Assembly (NCBI GenBank): GCA_963704835.1
Contig: CAVPHW010000003.1
Coordinates: forward strand, 124,001-188,000
From: GCA-2746605 sp963704835
GTDB taxonomy: Bacteria; Bacteroidota; Ignavibacteria; Ignavibacteriales; Melioribacteraceae
DNA: 64,000 bases
Direction of reading: 5' to 3'
The notes beneath the pieces were generated by a model. The model was not told where the DNA came from, searched no databases, and saw nothing but the letters and a program-made list of their open reading frames with translations. The translations under genes and the position numbers were made by a program. How positions within the stretch are numbered: the first letter of the stretch is position 1; every line of letters begins with the position of its first letter. Shown piece by piece: positions 51,120 to 59,934 of this stretch.

Positions 51120-52106
51120 TTAATTTGCTTGCTTCAAAATAGTTTTCAATTCGTCATCAGTTACAAGCAATAGTTGAGATTTAATCAATCTTGGTGTCAG
51201 TTCAACCCAGTTTTTATTCTTCTTAAATACTTCCCTAAATAATGGAAGTGATTCTAGTAATTCCCCAATATTAGCGAGCGTGACGGCATGCCAATATTTC
51301 ATTTCTTCGTTTTCAGGAAACATTGCTTCAGCCGTAGAATATTCTTTCATTGCTAAGTCCATATCATTATGTTCAATAGCAAGATCGCCATTATTCATAT
51401 GTTCATAAGCTTGGTGAACTTTAAGGATTCTTCGTAATTCCTTTATTGGTTCCGGATGATCATCAACTCGAATATCAACTTTTCGATCAAGCCAAACTTG
51501 TCCGCTTGATTCAGGTTTTACTACAAGAAGTGCTGTAGATTGCTTACCTCTAATATCTCCACCAGCTTCTTGGGCAGCTTCAAGGGAAAGCAACAATCTT
51601 TCTGCAAGAGTTCCTGTGGATTTTGTGAATGCTTGCTCCATTGCGTTCCAAACTGTATTGTTTAACATCATATTTGCTTGAACAGAAAAATTATCACCAA
51701 CAATATGACCAGCATCAGCAATGCAATTTTTTCCTGTGTGAGCTGCAACATTGCCTCTAGAATCTAATATAGCCAATTGTCTAACATCCTTGCCCGGATC
51801 AGCTTCTATCATTAAATTTAGAACTTGATCGGCGGTTAAACCTTGTTTAAGCAATGCCAGACCTCTTGGTCCAAATGAAGGATTAACAAAAGATTGAGTG
51901 GCAACAACTCCAACACCAGCTTCGCCCCACGAGACAATTGTGCCAACTGAAAACCAATGCGATTGAACCGCGACACCCATTTCTCCTGTAATTGTATCTC
52001 TTGCAACTATTGAAAATGTGTGAGCAAAAGAATCTGAATAAAATGAATTTTGTGCATAGATAGAAATGGAGCTAAAAAGAATAATTGAGAAAATTATTTT
52101 TTTCAT
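51120..52106 (-). CDS. DUF1028 Ntn-hydrolase-like exported protein with TPR-like tail
   Basis: The 328-residue protein has a signal peptide (KIIFSIILFSSISIYAQ) and the complete DUF1028 domain (HTFSIVARDTITGEMGVAVQSHWFSVGTIVSWGEAGVGVVATQS, then GPRGLALLKQGLTADQVLNLMIEADPGKDVRQLAILDSRG and NMMLNNTVWNAMEQAF). The domain belongs to the Ntn-hydrolase fold. Its substrate is unproven. The last 90 residues look like two TPR helices pairs (HEHMNNGDLAIEH-type). The start is 4 bp inside the antiporter stop, so they are coupled. Confidence 0.85.
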   Translation of the reverse strand: MKKIIFSIILFSSISIYAQNSFYSDSFAHTFSIVARDTITGEMGVAVQSHWFSVGTIVSWGEAGVGVVATQSFVNPSFGPRGLALLKQGLTADQVLNLMIEADPGKDVRQLAILDSRGNVAAHTGKNCIADAGHIVGDNFSVQANMMLNNTVWNAMEQAFTKSTGTLAERLLLSLEAAQEAGGDIRGKQSTALLVVKPESSGQVWLDRKVDIRVDDHPEPIKELRRILKVHQAYEHMNNGDLAIEHNDMDLAMKEYSTAEAMFPENEEMKYWHAVTLANIGELLESLPLFREVFKKNKNWVELTPRLIKSQLLLVTDDELKTILKQAN

Positions 52107-53908
52107 TTTTGTTCCTCTATTTTAGTTTCTGAATCTAGGAATAGACTGATCAGTGTTTCTCCATCTTTTGGAATAATTTGGTTGTTTTCAGTTATTGCTT
52201 TTAATTTATTATCATCTGTAAAAACAAAAAGTGGATGATAATTTCTTTTACCATTCGTTTCCATAAAATTATCATAAGAAAATGATGAAGTAATTTTTGT
52301 ACTTTTTACACTCAGTGAAACTGAATGATTTTCCAAATCATCATAAGTCAATTTTTTTGAAGAGAAAATATTTCTTTTAAACTCACTTGACATTTTATCC
52401 TTTTCATTAGCGTTTACATTGATCTGATAAACCGAAGAACTTTCGAATATTTTAGAAAAATGAATTGCGGATAAAGAATTTAGGCCATTATTTGGTGTTA
52501 CTGCAAGAAACTTTCCCAAACCAGTAAAGTCAATATCGCTATTTATTTTTTCCGAAATGATATTTCCATAACACGTTTCAAAACCTTCTTGTCTTGCGCT
52601 TGTAGTTTTTTCCCAGTTATTATCAACTAAAAGTACTCTTATCTGAAGGTTGTTAAAAGTTTTATATAGCTCTTTTGTAAAATTATTAATTCCGGCAATA
52701 ATAATTCCTTGAGGGTTAAGATCTGCCAATTTAAGAATTCTTGCTAATGGAATTGCGCTTAATCCATAAACCAGAATGGTGAAAATTATTACAAGGAAAA
52801 TTATTGGTACAAGTAAATTTGCGCCTGGGACTCCGTGTTCAGCAAGCTCAATTGCAAAAACTGAAGTAACCGCAGCTGCAACAATTCCTCTTGGTGCCAT
52901 CCAAGAAAGGTATATTTTTTCTTTCCAATTTAGGTGAGATCCAATAGTCGATAAAAAAATAGTTACAGGTCTAATCACCAAAATTAATACAGCAATAAAA
53001 ATCAGACTTTGCATGTTCAGTAATTCAATATCAGAAATTTTTAATCTGGCAGCTAATACAATAAATAGTGAGGAAAGTAGAACAACAATTAAATTTTCCT
53101 TAAACTCTACTATGTGCTCAATTACAACTTGTTTCTGATTTGCCAAAAAAATTCCCATAATGGTTACAGAAAATAATCCGCTTTCATTCTGAACAAGGCT
53201 AGCGGCAATGTATACTAAAATAATTAGTGCTAATGTTGCCGGATTCTGTAATGAATCTGGAATGTAATGCCTTTTTAAAAGATAAACTAATGCGTATGCA
53301 CCTAACACTCCAATAACACAACTTATAGCAATTGTTTTAAAGATTACAAAAATGGCAGTAAACGTAGCTTCTTGGACTCCCGCTGAAATTATTGTTTCAA
53401 AAACTAATAACGCTAACATTGCGCCAATAGGGTCATTTACAATCCCTTCCCATTTTAAAATGGCGTTTATGTCACCCTTAGGTTTGACCATTCTGAGCAA
53501 TGGCATTATTACGGTTGGTCCGGTTACAACGAGTATTGCTCCTAGTAGAATGGAAAGGTTGACCGGCAGATTCATAAAATAATGAGCAGCAAAAGAGGAA
53601 AGTGTCCAAGTCACTACAGTTCCAATGGTTATTAGATTTCTAACAACACCAAAGACAGATTTTAACTCATCAAATTTTAAACTTAAGCCACCCTCAAAAA
53701 GAATTATTGCAACAGATATCGAAACAAAGGGGAATAGTAAATCACCAAAAAATTCATCCGGATTTAACAACCCGGTTATAGGACCGGCGATAAATCCTAG
53801 AACAAGTAGTAATAGAATTGATGGTAATTTAAAACGCCAAGATATCCATTGTGCAAAAATCCCAAAAATAATTATCGCAGATAATCCAACAAGTACATGT
53901 TCAGTCAT
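52103..53908 (-). CDS. CPA1-type cation/proton antiporter with TrkA-like cytosolic domain
   Basis: The 601-residue protein has 12-13 membrane helices with the CPA signature ILFEGGLSLKFDELKSV, VVTGPTVIMPLLRMVKPKGDINAILKWEGIVNDPIGAMLA (the NDP motif) and APRGIVAAAVTSVFAIELAE. After about residue 385 an RCK/TrkA-N-like region follows (LNPQGIIIAGINNFTKELYKTFNNLQIRVLLVDNNWE). It exchanges Na+ or K+ for protons across the inner membrane. Regulation by ligand binding at the soluble domain is likely. Confidence 0.85.
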   Translation of the reverse strand: MTEHVLVGLSAIIIFGIFAQWISWRFKLPSILLLLVLGFIAGPITGLLNPDEFFGDLLFPFVSISVAIILFEGGLSLKFDELKSVFGVVRNLITIGTVVTWTLSSFAAHYFMNLPVNLSILLGAILVVTGPTVIMPLLRMVKPKGDINAILKWEGIVNDPIGAMLALLVFETIISAGVQEATFTAIFVIFKTIAISCVIGVLGAYALVYLLKRHYIPDSLQNPATLALIILVYIAASLVQNESGLFSVTIMGIFLANQKQVVIEHIVEFKENLIVVLLSSLFIVLAARLKISDIELLNMQSLIFIAVLILVIRPVTIFLSTIGSHLNWKEKIYLSWMAPRGIVAAAVTSVFAIELAEHGVPGANLLVPIIFLVIIFTILVYGLSAIPLARILKLADLNPQGIIIAGINNFTKELYKTFNNLQIRVLLVDNNWEKTTSARQEGFETCYGNIISEKINSDIDFTGLGKFLAVTPNNGLNSLSAIHFSKIFESSSVYQINVNANEKDKMSSEFKRNIFSSKKLTYDDLENHSVSLSVKSTKITSSFSYDNFMETNGKRNYHPLFVFTDDNKLKAITENNQIIPKDGETLISLFLDSETKIEEQK

Positions 53909-53927
53909 TAAATAATATCCTTATAAT

Positions 53928-55181
53928 TCATACTTTTTTTCTGCTGATCGGCATTGTCATGCAACGGCAACCACCGCCACCTCTTGCTAATTCAGCACCT
54001 TCAATAGTTATAACATATTTTTTATAGTTATTCAGATTCACTTTATTGTTAATAACATCTTTTGCTTTTATAACTTCCAAGCCACTCTTATTTATTGCCT
54101 CAATGGTATATTCATTTCTATCATAACCAATTATTTTTCCAGGTGCAGTTGCAAAAAAGTTGGCACCACTATGCCATTGTTCTCGTTCTTGTATCCAATC
54201 GTCACTTTTCCCACCACAGTAAATTGGTTCTAAATCCATTCCTAATTTTGATAGTGAATCAATTAAATTAAATTCTTCTGTTATACTTTTTACTTTTCCG
54301 TTATCTATATAGATATTAACTGCCTCAAAAGCATGGTGATTTAAAATAACCGGCGAATAAATTAGGCATTTATTTTTGTCCAATAGTGTAAAGACCATAT
54401 CTAAATGAATAAATGACTCAGGTTTTTGTGGTAATATTTGAGCTATAATATTAATTTTTTTCTTTGATTCTTTAAAATGCTCGATTAAAAAATCGACACC
54501 CTGTGGAGTTGTTCTTGCTCCAATTCCAATTAGTATTATATCTTCCCGCGCAATTAGAATATCACCACCTTCAATAGTAATATTTGATGAATAATTTTCG
54601 TCATTGGCACGTACTAATTCTGTTTGAAACAATTTATTACAGCTAAAAATAGCTTCCATAATAATTGCTTCTCTCTCTCTAACCTGTTTTGCTAGCTTAC
54701 TGATTAACACCTTGTTGCTAATTGAAACAGATGCATCTCTTGTAAAGAAAAAATTATGTAATGGCTGAAGCTCATACCTTTCTTCGCTAAGGTATTTTGT
54801 AAGATTAATTTCCTTTAATGGTACACCTTCAATAAGCTGTTTTGATAAATCGGAGGCAGATTGTTCAAGAAGATAGTCAATTATCTCTGGTACATTTTCT
54901 TTTTCACAAATTCTTGTAATAATTTTTCTTTTTGATTCTGGGTTGCTTAACACAGTTTTAAGTAAATCACCAACTTCAAATACAGTTGTAATTTTTTTTA
55001 ACACCTTTTTAAATTGAGAGTATTCTTTAGATGCAACAGAAAGATTAAGAATATCACTGTACAAAGCTCGTTCGGCATTTTGAGGAGTCATGTTTTCAAC
55101 TTCACGACCAGGTGTATGAATAATTACTCCTTCAATTTCACCAATTTCAGAATTTACATTTATTTCCATTTCGGGTCCCAT
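53928..55181 (-). CDS. arcA: arginine deiminase
   Basis: The 417 residues fit arginine deiminase: NVNSEIGEIEGVIIHTPGREVENMTP near the start, PLHNFFFTRDASVSI, EGGDILIAREDIILIGIGARTTPQGVDFL, HLDMVFTLLD and the C-terminal catalytic Cys in ARGGGGCRCMTMPI. It hydrolyses arginine to citrulline and ammonia. ATG 55,181 or the internal ATG 55,169 could be the start. Carbamate kinase and ornithine carbamoyltransferase are not here, so only part of the deiminase route is visible. It follows the M29 aminopeptidase gene by 5 bp and is probably cotranscribed with it. Confidence 0.85.
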   Translation of the reverse strand: MGPEMEINVNSEIGEIEGVIIHTPGREVENMTPQNAERALYSDILNLSVASKEYSQFKKVLKKITTVFEVGDLLKTVLSNPESKRKIITRICEKENVPEIIDYLLEQSASDLSKQLIEGVPLKEINLTKYLSEERYELQPLHNFFFTRDASVSISNKVLISKLAKQVREREAIIMEAIFSCNKLFQTELVRANDENYSSNITIEGGDILIAREDIILIGIGARTTPQGVDFLIEHFKESKKKINIIAQILPQKPESFIHLDMVFTLLDKNKCLIYSPVILNHHAFEAVNIYIDNGKVKSITEEFNLIDSLSKLGMDLEPIYCGGKSDDWIQEREQWHSGANFFATAPGKIIGYDRNEYTIEAINKSGLEVIKAKDVINNKVNLNNYKKYVITIEGAELARGGGGCRCMTMPISRKKV

Positions 55182-55186
55182 GTATT

Positions 55187-56380
55187 TTAATTATTTGGTA
55201 CAATCCAAATATTATCTTTTTGTTCTAATTTCACTTCATCAAAATAAACAGCTCTACCAACTCCACCAGGACGAAAATCTGTAACAACATCAACATGCTG
55301 AGCAGATTGGTTCATTATACCTTTTTTTAGATAATCATCTAAAGTGAAATCTTTGGTAGACTTATAGCAGTTAGGGTAACTTGCACCAATTGCAATATGC
55401 AACGTACCGCCAACCTTTTCAACAAATAAAGGATGCTTTAACACTTTGCCAATGCCATTATTCATTCCTAACGCTACTTCTCCAAGTCTGTGCGATCCTT
55501 CGTCAGTTTCAATAATTTTTGTTAAAATATCATTTCCTTGGTTGGCAGAATATTTAATTATTTTACCATTTTCAAACTTTAGATAAATCCCTTGAATTAA
55601 TCCGCCTCCTTGAAAAACTGGAAGATCAACAAAAATTTCTCCTTCAACAGTGTTAGCATCTGGGCTTGTATAGACTTCACCGTCAGGAAAGTTTCTTTTA
55701 CCAGTACACTTTATAATATTATGGTCAGAGATATTCATCTTAAGTTCTAAAATAATTTTTGTCTCCGGATGCTCCGTTTGAATTCTTATAGTTTTACTTT
55801 TATCCATCAATTGATAAATATCTTCTTCAATGTCTTCAAGGAGTTGTGGGTTTACTGTAGACGCATCAACAATAACTTTTGTATAATCTTCTAAACTCAT
55901 ATTTTCCATTTTTGCAAATGCTTCAGTAGGGAAGAGTGTCAGAACCCAAGGTTTGTTTAGTCGAATATTTTTAATAGGTTCATCTGCCTTCATTATTGCT
56001 TGCGCAAGCTCTTCTTTTTGATCTTTGAAAAATTCGGGATTTTCTGTCCCCAGAATCTCGATATATTTGGTCATGTTATTGTAGCGATCAATTTGCCATT
56101 TCGGAACTTTCTTAATCTGCTCAATTGAGCCATATTTAGCAATAGAAGCACCCCAAACTTTACCTCTATCATTATCTGGTGTTGTTAAATTAATATCTGC
56201 AATTGCACCTTTTTGAAATATTTTATCTTGAATAACCGAAATTAATGGCCAGCATATTTTTTCACCTTTTACCATAACTACATCATCTTTGGTAATACCC
56301 CCATGCGAGTAATTAATTAGATAATCTGCCCATATCTCTAAATCTTTTTGTGATATTAAATTGTTCATATTTCTTTCCAT
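55187..56380 (-). CDS. M29-family aminopeptidase
   Basis: The 397-residue protein matches thermophilic-type M29 metallo-aminopeptidases (AmpS/PepS), with metal ligands in RNFPDGEVYTSP (Glu), DEGSHRLGEVALGMNN (Glu), HIAIGASYP (His) and HVDVVTD (His, Asp). The N-terminal half (LISQKDLEIWADYLINYSHG) is the usual accessory domain. It releases N-terminal amino acids from peptides in the cytoplasm. With arginine deiminase downstream (5 bp) it could supply free arginine for catabolism (inference from the neighbourhood). Confidence 0.85.
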   Translation of the reverse strand: MERNMNNLISQKDLEIWADYLINYSHGGITKDDVVMVKGEKICWPLISVIQDKIFQKGAIADINLTTPDNDRGKVWGASIAKYGSIEQIKKVPKWQIDRYNNMTKYIEILGTENPEFFKDQKEELAQAIMKADEPIKNIRLNKPWVLTLFPTEAFAKMENMSLEDYTKVIVDASTVNPQLLEDIEEDIYQLMDKSKTIRIQTEHPETKIILELKMNISDHNIIKCTGKRNFPDGEVYTSPDANTVEGEIFVDLPVFQGGGLIQGIYLKFENGKIIKYSANQGNDILTKIIETDEGSHRLGEVALGMNNGIGKVLKHPLFVEKVGGTLHIAIGASYPNCYKSTKDFTLDDYLKKGIMNQSAQHVDVVTDFRPGGVGRAVYFDEVKLEQKDNIWIVPNN

Positions 56381-56482
56381 TTTTAATTACAATACTACTA
56401 AATTATTAGCAATAATGAACAGAAGCACCTATTTCCAACCAATCAGAAAAAATTCAAAATTATGTTGTAAAAAGAATTATTC

Positions 56483-56505
56483 TTATCTAGATTTAGTCTA
56501 GATAA
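56483..56505. promoter_or_regulatory. candidate operator upstream of the porin gene (TTATCTAGA-N5-TCTAGATAA)
   Basis: A perfect 9-bp inverted repeat with a 5-nt spacer lies 36-58 bp before the porin ATG at 56,541. A Crp/Fnr-type regulator is encoded in the same cluster (58,716) and could be the ligand, but the half-site does not match the FNR consensus TTGAT. Confidence 0.55.
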
Positions 56506-56540
56506 AATAAATAATTTATAAACATAAACTTTAGGTTGGT

Positions 56541-57605
56541 ATGAAAAAAATGTTGTTTTTTGCAAGCGTTCTGTTTTTTTTTAATACATTTGTATTTGCT
56601 CAAGATGAGTTTTTCGAATCAGGTTCTAAAATTGGCGGTTATGGTGAACTCCATTACAATTATGCAAAACCGGAAAATGGCGAGGCATCCAATGTACTTG
56701 ATTTCCACAGATTTGTACTTTTCTATTCACATGCTTGGAATGAAAAATGGTCATTAAAAGCAGAAGTTGAATTAGAGCACAATTTAGTTGCAGATGACGA
56801 AGGTGAACTTGAGCTTGAGCAAGCTTATGTAAATTACCACCATGCAAATTGGTTTGGTTTTAAAGCTGGAGTAATTTTAGTCAGTTCTGGACTGATAAAT
56901 GAATACCATGAACCGCCACTATTTTTAAGTGTTGAACGTCCGGAATATCATAATAAAATTATTCCTACTACTTGGTTTGGTAATGGGGTTGGCGTTTATG
57001 GCAACATTAAAGGCTTCAACTATTCAGTTAATATTATGGAAGGATTGCTAGCAGATAAGTTTTCTGCTTCTTCTGGAATAAGAGGCGGAAGGCAAAAAGG
57101 ATTTAATGCTAATGCTGATAATCTTCTTTATAACTTTAGTCTTGACTATGCAAATATTCCGGGAGTTAAAATTGGTGCTTCATTTATTTACAACAATGCA
57201 ACTGGCTCTACAGAAAACAATGCCATCTCCTTAATTGAAGGACATTTTAGTTATCAAAAAAATGATTTAATTGTTATTGGCGAACTGGCAAATATCAGTT
57301 ATTCAAATGGTGAAGTAAAAAGCTCGAACGGATATTATGTTGATTTGGGATATAACATTGGAAAAATATTAAACTGCGGTATGGAGGTTATACCATTTGT
57401 TCGATATACTAATTTCAATACGGCCGCTACTGTGGAATCTAGTTTGCTTAATGAAGATCAATACAAAACTTCAAAAATAATGTTTGGTCTGGCAATTAAG
57501 CCGATAGACGAGGTTGTTTTTAAAATAGATTATAGTAAAAAAACATTTGGTATCAATGATACCAAAACTACTTTGTTAAATGCTGGTGTTGGATATATGT
57601 TCTAA
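56541..57605 (+). CDS. outer-membrane porin-like protein (phosphate-selective porin/DUF group)
   Basis: The 354-residue protein has a signal peptide (MLFFASVLFFFNTFVFAQ) and a beta-barrel pattern starting FFESGSKIGGYGELHYNYAKPENGEASNVLDFHRFVLFYSHAWNEKWSLKAEVELEHNL and ending LLNAGVGYMF with the C-terminal Phe. These segments are common in the OprP/porin-like group. It would provide a channel across the outer membrane. It leads a plus-strand run with an FMN-binding protein, a small membrane protein and a Crp-type regulator. Confidence 0.75.
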   Translation: MKKMLFFASVLFFFNTFVFAQDEFFESGSKIGGYGELHYNYAKPENGEASNVLDFHRFVLFYSHAWNEKWSLKAEVELEHNLVADDEGELELEQAYVNYHHANWFGFKAGVILVSSGLINEYHEPPLFLSVERPEYHNKIIPTTWFGNGVGVYGNIKGFNYSVNIMEGLLADKFSASSGIRGGRQKGFNANADNLLYNFSLDYANIPGVKIGASFIYNNATGSTENNAISLIEGHFSYQKNDLIVIGELANISYSNGEVKSSNGYYVDLGYNIGKILNCGMEVIPFVRYTNFNTAATVESSLLNEDQYKTSKIMFGLAIKPIDEVVFKIDYSKKTFGINDTKTTLLNAGVGYMF

Positions 57606-57612
57606 GGAAATT

Positions 57613-58152
57613 ATGTTAAAAAAAATAACCATTATTCAAATATTATTCTTAGCAATAATTTTTGCCGGAGAAATCAAAGACCAGACAGAAACGTATCTGA
57701 AGAATTATTTTGATAAAGAAGTTAATCTGGAGGTTGAAAAATATTTTCTACCTCTTAAAATCAGAAGAAATTTGGAGAACCAGGTTCAGCAAAGATTTTA
57801 TACGGATTTTGTTTATTTGTATTCAGTTAAGGAGAACGATAAGATTATTGCATATGCAATTTTGGATAATGTTTTAGGGAAGGTACAACCAATTACATTT
57901 TTAGTAATCTATGATATGGATTTTTCTATTAAAGAAACTAAGATAATTAAATATAGAGAAGAACATGGTAGTGAAGTGCAGAATGATGAATGGAGAAGAC
58001 AATTTTTAGGAAAAACTCCTGATTCAAAATTTCAACTTGATAAAGATATAGATGGAATTAGTGGGGCAACAATTTCAGTAAAATCTTTAATAAAAGGGGT
58101 AAAAAAAACAACACTCTTAATTCAGAATATTGTCAATAATGAAAAGTATTAA
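57613..58152 (+). CDS. FMN-binding domain protein with flavinylation motif
   Basis: I start at ATG 57,613 (MLKKITIIQILFLAIIFAG), preceded by AAGGA at 57,604; an upstream ATG at 57,580 overlaps the porin gene end and is less likely. The signal peptide is followed by an FMN-binding domain ending IDGISGATISVKSLIKG, whose Thr in GATIS is the attachment point for covalent FMN by the flavin transferase ApbE. Such proteins (NqrC/RnfG/NosR-like) carry electrons outside the cytoplasmic membrane. No ApbE is in the window. It overlaps the next gene by 14 bp. Confidence 0.8.
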   Translation: MLKKITIIQILFLAIIFAGEIKDQTETYLKNYFDKEVNLEVEKYFLPLKIRRNLENQVQQRFYTDFVYLYSVKENDKIIAYAILDNVLGKVQPITFLVIYDMDFSIKETKIIKYREEHGSEVQNDEWRRQFLGKTPDSKFQLDKDIDGISGATISVKSLIKGVKKTTLLIQNIVNNEKY

Positions 58153-58639
58153 ACTATATAAACTAGAAAAAGATTTAAAGAAGTTCATTGCACTTTTTAT
58201 AATTGCATTAACTTTGGGTGTATCACTGGGACTATATTACCTCTTTCAGACAACATCATTTTCTAAAGAAAATATTTCACAAAGGTATGGTTCCTCTGAA
58301 ATTATTGTTGATGAGGATTTTGGAATCCCAGAACAAAGTGGAAAATCACTTTCAGAAGTATTAATGACCATTCACAATCACATAATTAGTTTTTCTATCT
58401 TTTTCTTTATTGTTGGAATACTTTTCTATTTTAATTCAGTTGTAGATGGAATTCTGAAAAAAATAGTATTATTTGAACCAATGTTTTCAATTGTAATTTC
58501 ATTTGGCTCAATTTTAGGGATGAAGGTTATTTCCGGTAATTTAGTTTACCTCACAATTATTTCTGCTGTTCTAATGTACTTCTGTTTTTATTTTATGGTT
58601 ACTGTTATTATTTATGAACTTCTGATCAAGCAAAAGTAA
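58139..58639 (+). CDS. small four-helix membrane protein of the flavoprotein cluster
   Basis: ATG 58,139 (MKSIKLYKLEKDLKKFIALF) is preferred over the TTG at 58,130. The 166 or so residues have four helices (FIALFIIALTLGVSLGLYYLF, HNHIISFSIFFFIVGILFYF, LFEPMFSIVISFGSILGMKVI, LTIISAVLMYFCFYFMVTVII) with a periplasmic loop after the first. His residues in TIHNHIISFS might ligate haem. I recognise no family. Its overlap with the FMN-binding gene suggests a membrane partner that feeds or drains electrons. Confidence 0.65.
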   Translation: MKSIKLYKLEKDLKKFIALFIIALTLGVSLGLYYLFQTTSFSKENISQRYGSSEIIVDEDFGIPEQSGKSLSEVLMTIHNHIISFSIFFFIVGILFYFNSVVDGILKKIVLFEPMFSIVISFGSILGMKVISGNLVYLTIISAVLMYFCFYFMVTVIIYELLIKQK

Positions 58640-58715
58640 ATTGGATTAATTTTGTTAATTAGTCTAATTTTTATTGTAATTTACTAAGGCAACTAATTTC
58701 TAAAGGAACAGAGGC

Positions 58716-59384
58716 ATGAAAGATTATTTGAATAAAATAGTCCCTTTTTTCAAAAATGTATCTGATGAAATAAGCACAGAGTTTGAAAATAATTCAATAT
58801 ACCAATCATTCAAAAAAGGTACTTTTTTAACAATGGAAGGTGATCCATGTAATTATTTTCCAATTATCAAATCTGGTATAATTAGAGTGTACAAAGTTGG
58901 AAGTTCAGGGCAAGAAATTACACTTTATAGGATCAATCCTGGTGAAAGTTGCATTTTAACAATTTCATGTTTGCTTGCAAAAAATGATTTTCCGGCAATT
59001 GCTGTTGTGGAAAATGATAGTGAAGTTCTGCTAGTTACAGCTGACAAATTACGTGAATGGATTAGGAAATATGATATTTGGGCGGAGTACATTTATAATT
59101 ATCTATCAAAGGTATTAATGAACGTTTTAAAGATTATTGAAAATATATCCTTTAAAAAGATGGATGTTAGAATAGTAGAATATTTGCTTGAGAATTATAA
59201 TAAAATGGGTAAATCTTTAACTTTAACTCACCAACAAATAGCACATGATATTGGAACGGCAAGAGAAGTAGTAAGTAGAACCTTAAAAGATCTCGAATCT
59301 AATAAGAGCATTTCTCAATCAAGAGGAAAAATAGTTATAACTAATATTTCCGAACTCCAGAAAAAACTTACATACCTCCAATAG
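58716..59384 (+). CDS. Crp/Fnr-family transcriptional regulator
   Basis: The 222 residues hold a cyclic-nucleotide-binding-like domain (FKKGTFLTMEGDPCNYFPIIKSGIIRVYKVGSSGQEITLYRINPGESCILTISCLL, about 20-120) and a winged helix (LTLTHQQIAHDIGTAREVVSRTLKDLE, about 165-195). No N-terminal Cys cluster of the FNR type is present, so the signal is likely a small molecule or haem. The two Cys in ESCILTISC are common in this group. It sits between two redox operons whose 5' regions carry palindromes, one (TGTGAT-N3-ATCACA) close to the Crp consensus. Confidence 0.9.
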   Translation: MKDYLNKIVPFFKNVSDEISTEFENNSIYQSFKKGTFLTMEGDPCNYFPIIKSGIIRVYKVGSSGQEITLYRINPGESCILTISCLLAKNDFPAIAVVENDSEVLLVTADKLREWIRKYDIWAEYIYNYLSKVLMNVLKIIENISFKKMDVRIVEYLLENYNKMGKSLTLTHQQIAHDIGTAREVVSRTLKDLESNKSISQSRGKIVITNISELQKKLTYLQ

Positions 59385-59411
59385 AATTCAGAATAAATTA
59401 TTTTGCTTTTG

Positions 59412-59426
59412 TGTGATTTTATCACA
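59412..59426. promoter_or_regulatory. Crp-like palindrome TGTGAT-TTT-ATCACA
   Basis: A perfect 15-bp palindrome lies just after the Crp/Fnr regulator gene and 73-87 bp before the cytochrome lipoprotein start. It equals the Crp consensus TGTGA-N6-TCACA with the spacer shortened by one base. A natural target for the neighbouring regulator. Confidence 0.6.
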
Positions 59427-59451
59427 TACAAATTGGACATTTAGTCTTATG

Positions 59452-59480
59452 TTTGGTTAAACAAATAATGTTCAACCAAA
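59452..59480. promoter_or_regulatory. imperfect 11-bp inverted repeat before the cytochrome lipoprotein gene
   Basis: TTTGGTTAAAC and GTTCAACCAAA match at 10 of 11 paired positions with a 7-nt spacer, ending 18 bp before the ATG at 59,499. It could be an operator or part of the 5' UTR. Confidence 0.45.
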
Positions 59481-59498
59481 TATTTAAGATTAAACAAA

Positions 59499-59924
59499 AT
59501 GAACACTTCAAGATTACTTACAATTTTATTTGCACTTTTAATTTTTACTTCATGTGAGGAAAACATTGTTACTGAATGCGAGGTAAATAACATCAACTCT
59601 ATTGAGTTAACAACTTTTTCTAGTATACAAGAAGATGTATTTGATGTAAATTGTGCATTCCCTGGATGTCATGCAGGAACCTCACCTCAAGCTGGATTAT
59701 TACTTACCAGTGGAAACAGTTATTCCAATTTAATAAATGTGACGAGTGTACTAAATCCAAATTTTAAAATTGTGCAACCCGGGAATAGTTCCGAAAGTTT
59801 TCTTATTAAAATGTTAAAGAATACTGGTGATGGTACTTCTCTAATGCCGCCATCGGGAAAAATAAACGAAAGATTAATTGATTCAATTGCTGCCTGGATT
59901 GACGGGGGAGCAATTAATAATTAG
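59499..59924 (+). CDS. cytochrome c-like lipoprotein with CX4CH site
   Basis: The 141-residue protein has a lipobox (LLIFTSC) and then a cytochrome-type domain VFDVNCAFPGCHAGTSPQAGLLLTSGNSYSNLINV...LMPPSGK, where the haem site is C-AFPG-CH (CX4CH), with a possible distal Met in SLMPPSGK. This pattern (xNCxxxxCHxG ... LMPP) occurs in small c-type cytochromes of Bacteroidota and Planctomycetes. It would be lipid-anchored in the periplasm. The next genes, YceI and a DUF5777 barrel, are frequent companions of such lipoproteins. Confidence 0.7.
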   Translation: MNTSRLLTILFALLIFTSCEENIVTECEVNNINSIELTTFSSIQEDVFDVNCAFPGCHAGTSPQAGLLLTSGNSYSNLINVTSVLNPNFKIVQPGNSSESFLIKMLKNTGDGTSLMPPSGKINERLIDSIAAWIDGGAINN

Positions 59925-59934
59925 GAGAATGGCA

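Noticed and set aside
58640..58668. Imperfect hairpin before the Crp/Fnr gene as a terminator
   Set aside because: The arms (TTGGATTAA / TTAGTCTAA) pair poorly and overlap the likely promoter region of the regulator.
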